A stretch of DNA of 64,000 nt from Brevundimonas sp. MF30-B (GTDB lineage Bacteria; Pseudomonadota; Alphaproteobacteria; Caulobacterales; Caulobacteraceae), in assembly GCF_004683885.1 (NCBI RefSeq), contig NZ_CP038440.1:1398001-1462000 (forward strand), given 5' to 3'. This document shows, piece by piece, positions 20,869 to 29,656 of this stretch. Positions within the stretch are counted from its first letter, which is position 1, and the number at the start of each line of letters is the position of its first letter. A program made the translations under genes and the position numbers. The notes beneath the pieces are model-generated. The model ran no database searches. It saw only the letters and a list, made by a program, of their open reading frames with translations, and was not told the origin of the DNA.

Positions 20869-22136
20869 TTGCAGGCCCGAACAGGCGGGCGGCTCTCGCC
20901 CTGATGGCCGGGGGCGCGCTTGCGTCCACGGCCGCCTGTTCGCGCGGCGCGGCCGGGGAAACCCGGCTGCGCTTTTGGGCCATGGGCAACGAGGGGGCGA
21001 ACGTCCCGGCCCTGATCCCCGAGTTCGAGCGGCTGAACCCCGGCGTCCGCGTCGAGGTCCAGCCCCTGCCGTGGACGGCGGCGCACGAGAAGCTGCTGAC
21101 GGCCTATGCGGGTGACTCGCTGCCAGACGTGGCCCAGATCGGCAACACCTGGGTGTCGGAGCTGACCGCCATCGGCGCCCTGTCGGCGACGCCGGCCTTC
21201 GCCTCGGATCTTCTGACCGACCAGTTCCCGGCCGTGCTGGAGACCAACGAGATCGGCGGCCGGGCCATGGCGACGCCCTGGTATGTCGACACGCGTCTGA
21301 TTTTCCATCGCACCGACCTGCTGCAGCGGGCAGGCTATGACGCCGTCCCGGGCGACTGGGCCGAATGGAAGCGCGCCATGCATGGGGTCAAGCGCGTGGC
21401 GGGCGGCGCCAGCTACGCCATCCTGCTGCCGCTGAACGAGTTCGAGCAGTTGCTGACCTTCGGCCTGCAGGGCGACGAGCCCCTGTTGAGGGATGAGGCG
21501 ACGCGCGGCAACTTCTCCAGCGCGTCCTTCCTGGCGGCGCTGGAGTTCTACAAGAGCCTGTTCGACGAGAGGCTGGCGCCGCTGGCGTCCTCCACGCAGA
21601 TCGCCAACGTCTGGACCGAATTCGCGCGCGGCTTCTTCAGCTTCTACTTCTCCGGCCCGTGGACGATCGGCGACTTCCGCCAGCGCCTGCCGGCCGAAAC
21701 GCAGTGGGCCACGGCCGGCGTGCCGGGACCGACCGGGCCGGGCGCCTCGGCGCCGGGCGGGTCGTCGCTGGCGGTGTTTCGCTCTTCGCCCCACCAGGAG
21801 GCGGCCTGGAGCCTGATCCGCTATCTGCTTCGCCCCGACATCCAGGTGCGGTTCAACGAAATGACCGGCAGCCTGCCGGCGCGCGAAAGCGCCTGGGCCG
21901 CGCCTGCCGTGACCAACGATCCGATGATCCAGCCCTTCCGCGCCCAGCTGGCGCGCGCCAAGGCTGTGCCCAAGGCGCCGGAGTGGGAGCGGATCGTCAC
22001 CGAAATGCAGATCGTCGCCGAACGCATGGTGCGCGGCCAGTATACGCCCCGCGCCGCCGCCGCAGAGATTGATCGTCGCGCCGACCGGCTGCTGGAGAAG
22101 CGCCGCTGGATGCTGGAGCGGGGGAGGGCGCAATGA
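20865..22136 (+). CDS. Sugar ABC transporter substrate-binding lipoprotein
   Basis: This 423-residue extracellular-solute-binding protein (family 1, maltose type) has an Arg-Arg pair at 7-8 and a lipobox TAAC with Cys25, so it should be anchored in the periplasm. The mature part begins TRLRFWAMG and has the usual inter-lobe layout of oligosaccharide-binding proteins. The GTG start overlaps the preceding stop (GTGA) and the end overlaps the permease (ATGA), so translation is tightly coupled. It should deliver oligosaccharides from the GH144-like enzyme to the two permeases. Confidence 0.92.
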   Translation: MIAGPNRRAALALMAGGALASTAACSRGAAGETRLRFWAMGNEGANVPALIPEFERLNPGVRVEVQPLPWTAAHEKLLTAYAGDSLPDVAQIGNTWVSELTAIGALSATPAFASDLLTDQFPAVLETNEIGGRAMATPWYVDTRLIFHRTDLLQRAGYDAVPGDWAEWKRAMHGVKRVAGGASYAILLPLNEFEQLLTFGLQGDEPLLRDEATRGNFSSASFLAALEFYKSLFDERLAPLASSTQIANVWTEFARGFFSFYFSGPWTIGDFRQRLPAETQWATAGVPGPTGPGASAPGGSSLAVFRSSPHQEAAWSLIRYLLRPDIQVRFNEMTGSLPARESAWAAPAVTNDPMIQPFRAQLARAKAVPKAPEWERIVTEMQIVAERMVRGQYTPRAAAAEIDRRADRLLEKRRWMLERGRAQ

Positions 22137-23095
22137 CAATGACCGTCCAGGCGCCGCCCGATCCTGTGCGGGCCGAAAAGCCGGCGCCGGTTCGTCGCGC
22201 CGCCAATGCGCGGGCCAGAGAGCGCGCGGCCTGGGGCTTTGTCGCCCCGGCTCTGATCGCGGTCGGGCTGTTCTTCGCCATACCGGTCGTTTCGGCCCTG
22301 CTGCTCAGCCTGACCGACTTCGACATCTACGCCCTGGCGGATCTGGACAACCTGCGCTTCGTCGGCCTGGACAACTACGGCGCCCTGCTGACCAACCCGC
22401 TGTTCTGGGGCGCGATGCGGAACACGACCCTGTTCGCTGTGCTTGGCGTGCCGCTGTCGATCGGCGTGTCGCTGCTGGCGGCGGTCATCCTGAACGCGCG
22501 GGTAGTGAAGTGGCGGCCGATATGGCGGGTGATGTTCTTCGCCCCGTTCGTCACCACCCTCGTGGCCACGGCGGTGGTGTGGCGCTACCTGCTGCACACC
22601 CGCTACGGCGTCATCAACTGGGCTCTGGAGTCCGTCGGCTTGCCCGCGATCGACTGGCTGGGCCAGCCTGAAAGCTCCATCCCCGCCATCCTCATGTTCG
22701 TGGTGTGGAAGACGTTCGGCTACAACATGCTGATTTTCCTAGCCGTGCTGCAGACCGTGCCGGACGAGCTGTACGAGGCCGCCCGCATCGACGGCGCCGG
22801 GCCGATGAAGCAGTTCCGCCATGTGACCCTGCCGGCCATCGCGCCGACGTTGTTGCTGGTCTCGATCATCTCGGTCGCCGGCTTCTTCCAGCTGTTCGCC
22901 GAGCCCTATGTGATGACGCAGGGCGGGCCGGCCCAGTCGACCGTGACGGTCCTCTACTTCATGTACGAAGAGGGCTTCAAATGGTGGAATTTGGGCTCCG
23001 CCTCGGCCGTCGCCTTCATCCTGTTCCTGTGCATCTTCGCCGTGACCCTGCTGCAGCTGTGGGCGTCGCGCCGGCTTGGGAATGACCAGACATGA
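22133..23095 (+). CDS. Sugar ABC transporter permease (MalF/UgpA type)
   Basis: This 320-residue inner-membrane protein has about six helices. The EAA loop that contacts the ATPase is visible as ELYEAARIDGAGPMKQFRHV. A cytoplasmic Arg/Ala-rich N-terminus of about 30 residues precedes the first helix. It is coupled by ATGA overlaps to the binding protein before it and the second permease after it. Confidence 0.94.
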   Translation: MTMTVQAPPDPVRAEKPAPVRRAANARARERAAWGFVAPALIAVGLFFAIPVVSALLLSLTDFDIYALADLDNLRFVGLDNYGALLTNPLFWGAMRNTTLFAVLGVPLSIGVSLLAAVILNARVVKWRPIWRVMFFAPFVTTLVATAVVWRYLLHTRYGVINWALESVGLPAIDWLGQPESSIPAILMFVVWKTFGYNMLIFLAVLQTVPDELYEAARIDGAGPMKQFRHVTLPAIAPTLLLVSIISVAGFFQLFAEPYVMTQGGPAQSTVTVLYFMYEEGFKWWNLGSASAVAFILFLCIFAVTLLQLWASRRLGNDQT

Positions 23096-23913
23096 GGATC
23101 AAGCCCAAGGCCCTGGCCCTGAACCTGGCGGTCGCCCTGATCGCTCTGATCGTGCTGTTCCCGCTGGCCTGGATGGCGTCGGTCAGCTTCATGTCGACGG
23201 GCGAGGCCGCGACCTTCCCGCCGCCGCTGGTCCCGTCCAACTTCACGCTCGAGCACTACCGCGACCTGTTCGTGAACCAGGGCATGGGGCGCTACGTCTG
23301 GAACAGCTTCGTGCTGGCGACCCTGGCGACCGTGCTGGCCCTCGGGTTCACCGTTCCGGCCGGCTACGCGTTCGCCAAGCTGAAATTCAAGGGCCGCGAC
23401 CGCCTGTTCCAGGTGCTGATCGGCGCCCTGGTGATCCCGGCCCAGATCGGCACCCTGCCGCTGTTCCTGATGCTGAAGTCGGTCGGGCTGGTGAACACCT
23501 ACGCCGGCGCCCTCGTGCCGTGGCTGGCCTCCATCTTCGGCCTGTTCCTGGTGCGCCAGTATTCCCTGTCCATTCCCGACGAGATGCTGGAAGCCGCGCG
23601 GATCGACGGCGCCTCGGAGGGACAGATCTTCCGGCGGGTGGTGCTGCCGACGCTGCAGCCCATCGTCGTGACGCTGGGCCTATTCGTCTTCCTGGGCAGC
23701 TGGAACGACTTCCTGTGGCCCCTGATCATCCTGACGGATCAATCCAACTACACCCTGCCGGTGGCCCTGGCGGCCCTGTCGCGCGAGCACGTCCAGGACA
23801 TCGAGCTGATGATGGCCGGCGCCGTGGTGACCGTGGCGCCGGTGCTGATCCTCTTCCTCGCCCTCCAACGCTACTACATCCGCGGCATGCTCGCGGGCAG
23901 CGTGAAGGGCTGA
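23092..23913 (+). CDS. Sugar ABC transporter permease (MalG/UgpE type)
   Basis: This 273-residue six-helix permease has the EAA loop EMLEAARIDGASEGQIFRRV. It forms the heterodimeric channel with the upstream permease. No ATP-binding subunit gene follows or precedes it in this window, so energy must come from a shared ATPase encoded elsewhere, as known for MsmX/MsiK-type systems. Confidence 0.94.
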   Translation: MRIKPKALALNLAVALIALIVLFPLAWMASVSFMSTGEAATFPPPLVPSNFTLEHYRDLFVNQGMGRYVWNSFVLATLATVLALGFTVPAGYAFAKLKFKGRDRLFQVLIGALVIPAQIGTLPLFLMLKSVGLVNTYAGALVPWLASIFGLFLVRQYSLSIPDEMLEAARIDGASEGQIFRRVVLPTLQPIVVTLGLFVFLGSWNDFLWPLIILTDQSNYTLPVALAALSREHVQDIELMMAGAVVTVAPVLILFLALQRYYIRGMLAGSVKG

Positions 23914-23958
23914 ACCACCCCGCGTCCGGCGCTTTCGGACGCAGAGCGGAGTCTGCCT

Positions 23959-26900
23959 ATGCGTACCCTGTTGTTGACCACCTCGGCCTTCGTCGTCATG
24001 TCCGCGCCGGCCTTTGCGCAGGAAACGCGGGTGCTGGACAACTTCGACCGCCTGTCGGGATGGGAGGCGGACGCATCGACCGACGTGACGTCGCGAGTGT
24101 CGTCGGTCCCGGGACGGTCGGGTGGTCAGGCGCTGCGCCTGGACTATGACTTCAACGGCCGGGCGGGCTACGCCTTCGCCGCCAAGCCGCTGACCTTCGA
24201 CCTGCCCGACAACTACGAGATCAGCTTCTGGGTGCGCGGCGCCGGGCCGACCAACACCTTCGAGGTCAAGTTCACCGACGCCGAGAACGAGAATGTCTGG
24301 TGGCGGCAGATGACCCGGTATGACTTCCCCGGCGACTGGTCCCTGTTCACCATCAAGCGCCGCCAGATCGACAAGGCCTGGGGGCCGAGCCCCGAACGCG
24401 TCCTGACGCGCGCCGAGCGCATGGAGTTCGTGGTGGTCGCCGCCGAGGGCGGGGCTGGCTTCGTCGAGATCGACGAGCTGACCCTGCGCGAACTGCCGCC
24501 CGAGCCCGCCGTGCCGCCGCGCCCCGTGGTCAGCGCCAGCTCGGCCCAGGGCTCCAGCGTGGCGGCCCTGGCCGTCGACGGCGATCCGCAGACCGGCTGG
24601 CGGTCAGGGCCGGGGGCGCAGAGCTTGACGCTGGATCTGGGCTACGAGCGCGAGTTCGGCGGCGTGACCTTGCGCTGGGCCGACAAGCTGCACGCCTCGG
24701 CCTATACGCTGATGGCGTCCGACGACGGGCGCGACTGGGCGCCGCTGCGCCGCGTCACCGAGGGAGACGGCGGGACCGACTGGATCATGACCACCGAGGC
24801 CTCGGCCCGCTGGCTGCGGCTGGACCTGCAGTCCGGTCCCGGCGAGGGCTATGCGCTGAACGAGATCGAGGTCGAGCCCCTGAGCTATGGCGAAGACCTG
24901 ACCAGCTTCGTCACCGCCGTTGCCGACGAGGCGGTGCGCGGCTTTTATCCGCGCGGCTTCCATGGCGAACAGCCCTACTGGACCCTGGTCGGCGTCGACG
25001 GCGGCGGCGAGAGCGGCCTGCTGGGCGAGGACGGTGCGGTTGAACTGCGCCGCGGCGGACCGACCATCGAGCCCTTCGTCATGCAGAACGGACGGCTGAT
25101 CACCTGGGCCGACGTGTCGATCGACCAGACCCTGCGCGACGACTATCTACCCATTCCGACCGTTACCTGGACGCACCAGGACTGGACGCTGGACGTCACC
25201 AGCTTCGCCGAAGGACGGCCCGACGAGGCGGGCCTGTGGACCCGCTATGTCCTGACCAACACCTCCAACCGGCCCGAAACTCTGACGCTGGCGCTGATGG
25301 CGCGGCCGCTGCAGGTCAATGGGCCGAGACAGTTCCTGGCCGTGCCGGGCGGGGCCAGCCCGATCCAGCAACTGGATTGGAACGGCGCCAGCCTGGTGCT
25401 GAATGATGCGGTGCGGGTGCATCCGCTGGTCCAGCCGGACCGGATCGCGGCCTCCACCTTCGACGCCGGCTCGGACCCGCGCCAGCTGCTGGCCTCGGAT
25501 CGTCGCCATTCGCCGGATGAGCGGGTGGTGGTGTCGGACGACACAGATCTGGTGTCCGGCGCCATGCTGTATGAAGTGACGCTGCAGCCGGGCGAAAGCC
25601 GGACCTTCGGCTTCAAGTCGCCGCTATCGGGGGCGTTGCCGGCACCGGATGTCGTCGGCTCTGTCGAGGCTGTGCTGGACACCGCGGAAGGCCGCGTCGC
25701 CGCCGAATGGCAAGAGAAGCTGCAACGCTTCGACATGACCCTGCCGCCTCAGGCGCAGCGGATCGAACATGTCCTGCGCTCGTCGCTGGCGCACATGCTG
25801 ATGTCGCGTCAGGGGCCGATCCTTCAGCCCGGCACGCGCAGCTATAACCGCTCCTGGATCCGCGACGGGGCGATGATGGCCGAGGGGCTGAACCGCCTGG
25901 GCCTGCCCGAACTGTCGGCGGACTATCTGCGCTGGTTCGCGCCCTATGTGTTCGAGAACGGCAAGGTGCCGTGCTGCGTCGATGCGCGCGGCGCCGATCC
26001 GGTGCCCGAGAACGACAGCCACGGCGAGTTCATCTTCCTGGCCGCCGAGGTGCATCGCTACACTGGCGACGAGGCTCTGCTACGCTCGGTCTGGCCTCAG
26101 GTCGAGGGCGCGATCCGCTACATGGACGAGCTGCGCGCCGAGACGAAGACGGCTGAATATCAGACGCCGCAGACGCGGCACATGTACGGTCTGCTGCCGG
26201 CCACGATCAGCCACGAGGGCTATGCCGACAAGCCGGCGTATTCCTACTGGGACGATTTCTGGGGTCTGCTCGGCTACAAGGACGCAGTCTACATCGCCGA
26301 GTCCCTGGGCGAGATGGACGCGGCGCGCCGGTTCGAGGCCGCGCGCGACGAGTTCCAGCGTGACATCATGGCCTCGATCGAGGCGACGGCCGCCTTCCAC
26401 GGCATCGACTACATCGCCGGCGCGGCCGACCGGGGCGATTTCGACGCGACCTCGACCACCATCGGCCTGTCGCCGGCCGGGGCCCTGGCGGACCTGCCGC
26501 AGCCGCTGCTGAACAACACGTTCGACAAATACTGGAAGAATTTCGAGGACCGCCGCGCCAACCGGATCGGCTGGAACGAATACACGCCCTACGAGCTGCG
26601 CGTGGTCGGCGCCTTTGTGCGTCTTGGCCAGCGCGAGCGGGCGATCGAGGCGCTGGACTACTTCTTCGCGGACATGCGGCCGGCCGCCTGGAACGGCTGG
26701 GCCGAGGTGGTGCATCGCGACGAGCGCCGTCCGCTGTTCATCGGCGACATGCCCCACGCCTGGATCAGCTCGGACTACATCCGCTCGGCCCTGGATCTGT
26801 TCGCCTATGAGCGGGACAGCGATCAGGCCCTGGTCCTGGCCGCCGGCGTCCCGACCGCCTGGCTGGAGACCGAGGAGGGCATAGGCGTGCGCGGCCTGCG

Positions 26901-27117
26901 CACCGCCCACGGGCCGTTGAGCTACGCCTTCAAGCGCGAGGGCGGGGCCTATGTGCTGACGCTGGAGCCCACCGTGGCGCCGCCCGGCGGCTTCGTCGTG
27001 CGGTGGCCCGAGGGCGAAACGCCGCCGGCGCGCGCGACCATCGACGGCCGAGGCGCCGCCTTCGTGGACGGCGAACTGGCCATACCGGTCGGCGCGCGGC
27101 GCGTCGAAATGCGCTGA
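23959..27117 (+). CDS. Secreted discoidin-domain protein with six-hairpin glycosidase-like domain
   Basis: This 1052-residue protein has a signal peptide (cleavage after AFA, residue 20). A jelly-roll carbohydrate-binding-like domain comes first (about 25-175), then an F5/8-type C (discoidin) domain (about 190-310), a beta-sandwich stretch (about 330-560), and an alpha/alpha-barrel region (about 600-950). The last contains SYNRSWIRDGAMMAEGL and ENDSHGEFIFLAAEVHR, which resemble six-hairpin glycosidases of the GH15/GH63/GH94 kind. It lies 45 bp after the permeases and probably trims glycan in the periplasm. I do not recognise a characterised family, so the reaction is unassigned; phosphorylase or glucosidase are both possible. 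Confidence 0.72.
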   Translation: MRTLLLTTSAFVVMSAPAFAQETRVLDNFDRLSGWEADASTDVTSRVSSVPGRSGGQALRLDYDFNGRAGYAFAAKPLTFDLPDNYEISFWVRGAGPTNTFEVKFTDAENENVWWRQMTRYDFPGDWSLFTIKRRQIDKAWGPSPERVLTRAERMEFVVVAAEGGAGFVEIDELTLRELPPEPAVPPRPVVSASSAQGSSVAALAVDGDPQTGWRSGPGAQSLTLDLGYEREFGGVTLRWADKLHASAYTLMASDDGRDWAPLRRVTEGDGGTDWIMTTEASARWLRLDLQSGPGEGYALNEIEVEPLSYGEDLTSFVTAVADEAVRGFYPRGFHGEQPYWTLVGVDGGGESGLLGEDGAVELRRGGPTIEPFVMQNGRLITWADVSIDQTLRDDYLPIPTVTWTHQDWTLDVTSFAEGRPDEAGLWTRYVLTNTSNRPETLTLALMARPLQVNGPRQFLAVPGGASPIQQLDWNGASLVLNDAVRVHPLVQPDRIAASTFDAGSDPRQLLASDRRHSPDERVVVSDDTDLVSGAMLYEVTLQPGESRTFGFKSPLSGALPAPDVVGSVEAVLDTAEGRVAAEWQEKLQRFDMTLPPQAQRIEHVLRSSLAHMLMSRQGPILQPGTRSYNRSWIRDGAMMAEGLNRLGLPELSADYLRWFAPYVFENGKVPCCVDARGADPVPENDSHGEFIFLAAEVHRYTGDEALLRSVWPQVEGAIRYMDELRAETKTAEYQTPQTRHMYGLLPATISHEGYADKPAYSYWDDFWGLLGYKDAVYIAESLGEMDAARRFEAARDEFQRDIMASIEATAAFHGIDYIAGAADRGDFDATSTTIGLSPAGALADLPQPLLNNTFDKYWKNFEDRRANRIGWNEYTPYELRVVGAFVRLGQRERAIEALDYFFADMRPAAWNGWAEVVHRDERRPLFIGDMPHAWISSDYIRSALDLFAYERDSDQALVLAAGVPTAWLETEEGIGVRGLRTAHGPLSYAFKREGGAYVLTLEPTVAPPGGFVVRWPEGETPPARATIDGRGAAFVDGELAIPVGARRVEMR

Positions 27118-27201
27118 CGGCTTCCCTTGCGTGACCTTGGCGCCGCGCGTGGGAGGGGTTAGGCCAGACGCCAAGGCAAACCAATCCTAGGGAGACGCAC
27201 C

Positions 27202-27507
27202 ATGGCCGACCTGGCCCAAGCCACCGACAAGATCCGCGCCGCCGTCGGCGACAACTCCGGTCTCGGCAAGACGGTGAAGCTCGACTTCGGCGATGACGGC
27301 AAGATCTACATCGACGGCTCCTCGGTTCCGAACACGGTGACCAACGAGGACAAGCCGGCCGACGCCACGGTTTCGATGAAGTGGGATGACTTCATCGCCC
27401 TGTCGCAGGGCCAGCTGGACCCGATGATGGCCTTCATGCAGGGCAAGTTGAAGATCGCCGGCGACATGATGATCGCCCAGAAGCTGGCCCCGCTGCTGAA
27501 GGGCTGA
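27202..27507 (+). CDS. SCP2 sterol-binding domain protein
   Basis: This 101-residue cytoplasmic protein is a stand-alone SCP2 domain, a small hydrophobic-ligand carrier related to sterol carrier protein 2. The conserved pattern is DATVSMKWDDFIALSQGQLDP and the late GKLKIAGDMM, followed by KLAPLL. Ligands are likely fatty acyl-CoA or other lipids rather than sterols. A TAGGGAGA ribosome-binding site precedes the ATG. An acyl-CoA dehydrogenase follows, which supports a role in acyl metabolism, although terminator hairpins separate the two. Confidence 0.9.
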   Translation: MADLAQATDKIRAAVGDNSGLGKTVKLDFGDDGKIYIDGSSVPNTVTNEDKPADATVSMKWDDFIALSQGQLDPMMAFMQGKLKIAGDMMIAQKLAPLLKG

Positions 27508-27563
27508 TCAGCGCGAACCGCTGACTTTTTCACGGCGCGGCTCCGGACGGGGCCGCGCCGTTT
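27508..27563 (+). terminator. Tandem terminator hairpins after the SCP2 gene
   Basis: A 6-bp hairpin (27508-27513 with 27519-27524) is followed by CTTTTT. A second 9-bp GC stem (27533-27541 with 27552-27560) is followed by TTT. Together they should separate the SCP2 transcript from the acyl-CoA dehydrogenase gene. Confidence 0.65.
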
Positions 27564-27580
27564 GCTTATCGGAGACGACA

Positions 27581-28783
27581 ATGGATTTTGCGCCGAGCGA
27601 ACGCGGCCTGGAGTGGCGCGAGCGGGTCAAGCGGTTCCTGGACGACAAGGTCCTGCCGCGACAGGCGGACTACTGGGCCGAGGTGCACGCCGATCCCAAG
27701 CGTCAGCCGCCCACGATGGAAGCGCTGAAGGCCGAGGCCAAGGCCGCGGGCCTGTGGAACATGTTCCTGCCGGGCGAGCACGGCGCGGGCCTGACGAACC
27801 TGGAGTACGCCCCGCTGGCCGAGCTGATGGGCCGCCAGCTGTGGTCGGCCGAGGTGTTCAACTGCAACGCGCCTGACACCGGCAATATGGAAGTCCTGCA
27901 TATGTACGGCGACGCCGCTCAGCAGGACCGCTGGCTCAAGCCGCTGATGGCGGGGGAAATCCGCTCGGCCTTTCTGATGACCGAACCCGAGGTCGCCTCG
28001 TCGGACGCCACCAACATCCAGACCCGGATTGAGCGCGACGGCGACCACTATGTGATCAACGGTCGCAAGTGGTGGTCGACCAACATGGGCCACCCGAACG
28101 TCGCGGTGGCCATCGTTATGGGCAAGACGGACTTCGAGGCGGCGTCGCACCAGCAGCAGAGCCAGATCATCGTTCCCGTCGACACGCCCGGCTTCCGCGT
28201 CGAGCGGATGCTGTCGGTGTTCGGCTATGACGAGCTGCCGATCGGGCATGCCGAGGTGGTGCTGGAGAACGTCCGCGTGCCGGTGGAGAACCTGATCGCG
28301 GGCGAGGGCAGGGGCTTCGAGATCGCCCAGGGCCGCCTGGGGCCGGGCCGCATCCATCACTGCATGCGCGTGATCGGCGCGGCCGAGCGGGCGCTGGAGC
28401 TGATGGTCGAGCGGCTGATGAGCCGCACCGCCTTCAAGAAGGCCATCGGCGAGCATTCGGTATGGGAGCAGCGCGTCGCCGAGGCGCGGACCAACATCGA
28501 GATGTGCCGTTTGCTGGTGCTCAAGGCCGCCTGGATGATGGACGAGGTCGGGGTCAAGAACGCGCGCTCCGAGATCGCCCAGATCAAGGTCGCGGCGCCC
28601 CGCATGGCGTTGAAGATCATCGACGACGCCATCCAGGCGTTCGGCGGCGCCGGCGTCTCGGGCGATACGCCCCTGGCCGAGCTCTACGCCAACGTCCGCA
28701 CCCTGCGCATCGCGGATGGACCAGACGAGGTTCACAACCGCACAATCGCACGGCTGGAATACGCCAAGCACGGCGCCCGCTGA
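27581..28783 (+). CDS. Acyl-CoA dehydrogenase (ACAD10/11-like)
   Basis: This 400-residue FAD enzyme oxidises acyl-CoA to 2-enoyl-CoA. The N-terminal helical domain, the middle beta domain with AFLMTEPEVASSDATN, and the C-terminal helical domain ending in AFGGAGVSGDTPLAE and IADGPDEVH are all present. The long N-terminal region and the TEPEVASSDATN wording are typical of the subgroup resembling eukaryotic ACAD10/11, which handles branched or hydroxylated acyl chains. A CGGAGA precedes the ATG. The chain-length preference cannot be told from sequence. Confidence 0.93.
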   Translation: MDFAPSERGLEWRERVKRFLDDKVLPRQADYWAEVHADPKRQPPTMEALKAEAKAAGLWNMFLPGEHGAGLTNLEYAPLAELMGRQLWSAEVFNCNAPDTGNMEVLHMYGDAAQQDRWLKPLMAGEIRSAFLMTEPEVASSDATNIQTRIERDGDHYVINGRKWWSTNMGHPNVAVAIVMGKTDFEAASHQQQSQIIVPVDTPGFRVERMLSVFGYDELPIGHAEVVLENVRVPVENLIAGEGRGFEIAQGRLGPGRIHHCMRVIGAAERALELMVERLMSRTAFKKAIGEHSVWEQRVAEARTNIEMCRLLVLKAAWMMDEVGVKNARSEIAQIKVAAPRMALKIIDDAIQAFGGAGVSGDTPLAELYANVRTLRIADGPDEVHNRTIARLEYAKHGAR

Positions 28784-28791
28784 ATGCAATA

Positions 28792-28809
28792 GGGCCCCTT
28801 GCGGGGCCC
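28792..28809. terminator. Hairpin between convergent genes
   Basis: A 7-bp GGGCCCC stem with a four-base loop lies between the stops of the acyl-CoA dehydrogenase and the convergent charged protein. The downstream T-content is modest on both sides, so it may act weakly in both directions. Confidence 0.5.
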
Positions 28810-28828
28810 CTACGTTCATTTCGCTCTG

Positions 28829-29542
28829 TCAGGACTTGGTCTTGACCACGGGCGAGTGAGCCTCGCCATCGGTGATGTCGCCCACCTTGCTGTTGTCGGC
28901 GGGGGTGGCGTCCCTGCCGGCCCGTGCCTGGCGCCAGCTGTCGAAGTCCGACGAGAACTTCTGGCGACGCTCGTCGCGCCAGGCGTTGTAGTCCCGATCC
29001 AGATTGTTCATCTGTTGCTCGCGCCAGTGCAGGTAGTCGGGCTCGAAATCGTGATGGCGAGGATCGCCCCTAGAGGCGAGGCGGTCCGGGTCACGATCCT
29101 CCCAGATTTGCGTGCCTGGCGCATATCCGTGGTCGGGATAGGGGCCTGCCCGATGAGTTTCCGAGTTGCGGCCCTGCCCCATGCGATCGGATCGGCTGTG
29201 GTCGGCCCATCCCCGCAGGTCGTCCCGTGTGTCATAGGCTGCGGGCCCGACGCGGTCTTGATCCCGGTCCGACGACCTTCTCCCACTGCGGTCGGCGTAG
29301 TCGGCTTGCCCGCCTTGTCCGTAACGCCCGCCTTCGTTCCGGCCATGCCCATGAAGACGGCCGCGATAGCCCTCATCGCGTTCATAGCCGCTATGGGAGG
29401 ACCACGGGCGGTCATCGCGGTCGTTGCGCCAGGATCGCCCTTCTTCCTGGCGCCAGTCCTCCGCCCTCAGCCGATCGCGATCGTCGTCATGATCCCGGCG
29501 TCCGAAGTCGTCCTGAGGTCGGTTGCGAAAGGGGTTCTGCAT
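28829..29542 (-). CDS. Highly charged, low-complexity protein; likely stress-associated
   Basis: This 237-residue protein is rich in Arg, Asp, Gly, Gln and His, without membrane segments, and is probably disordered over residues 1-165. The C-terminal third has a more ordered pattern of aromatic and charged residues (YLHWREQQMNNLDRDYNAW and then DFDSWRQ), which I recall from small uncharacterised alphaproteobacterial proteins near stress genes. The ATG at 29542 is chosen for its GGAGGA eight bases upstream. A sigma-EcfG-like promoter (GGAAC-N17-TGTT) lies 32 bp upstream, which would place the gene in the general stress regulon together with its neighbours. Confidence 0.7.
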   Translation of the reverse strand: MQNPFRNRPQDDFGRRDHDDDRDRLRAEDWRQEEGRSWRNDRDDRPWSSHSGYERDEGYRGRLHGHGRNEGGRYGQGGQADYADRSGRRSSDRDQDRVGPAAYDTRDDLRGWADHSRSDRMGQGRNSETHRAGPYPDHGYAPGTQIWEDRDPDRLASRGDPRHHDFEPDYLHWREQQMNNLDRDYNAWRDERRQKFSSDFDSWRQARAGRDATPADNSKVGDITDGEAHSPVVKTKS

Positions 29543-29573
29543 GGTCCTGATCCTCCGTGTTGGGTCATTCGAC

Positions 29574-29599
29574 AACAGCAGGCCGCTGGCGAATGTTCC
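29574..29599 (-). promoter_or_regulatory. Sigma-EcfG-like promoter of the charged protein
   Basis: Reading leftward, GGAAC (29599-29595) is followed after 17 bases by TGTT (29577-29574). The EcfG consensus is GGAAC-N16/17-CGTT, so only one base differs. The position is suitable, about 32 bp before the ATG at 29542. Confidence 0.6.
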
Positions 29600-29656
29600 T
29601 CGCAGACCCCGCGTGTTCCGCTTGAGGTTGGATCCCGCATCCGGCACAAGAGATGT

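Noticed and set aside
28799-29656. N-terminal extension of the small acidic gene as a 338-residue protein
   Set aside because: The extra part is antisense to the charged stress protein and only the last 52 codons after ATG 29657 lie outside it.
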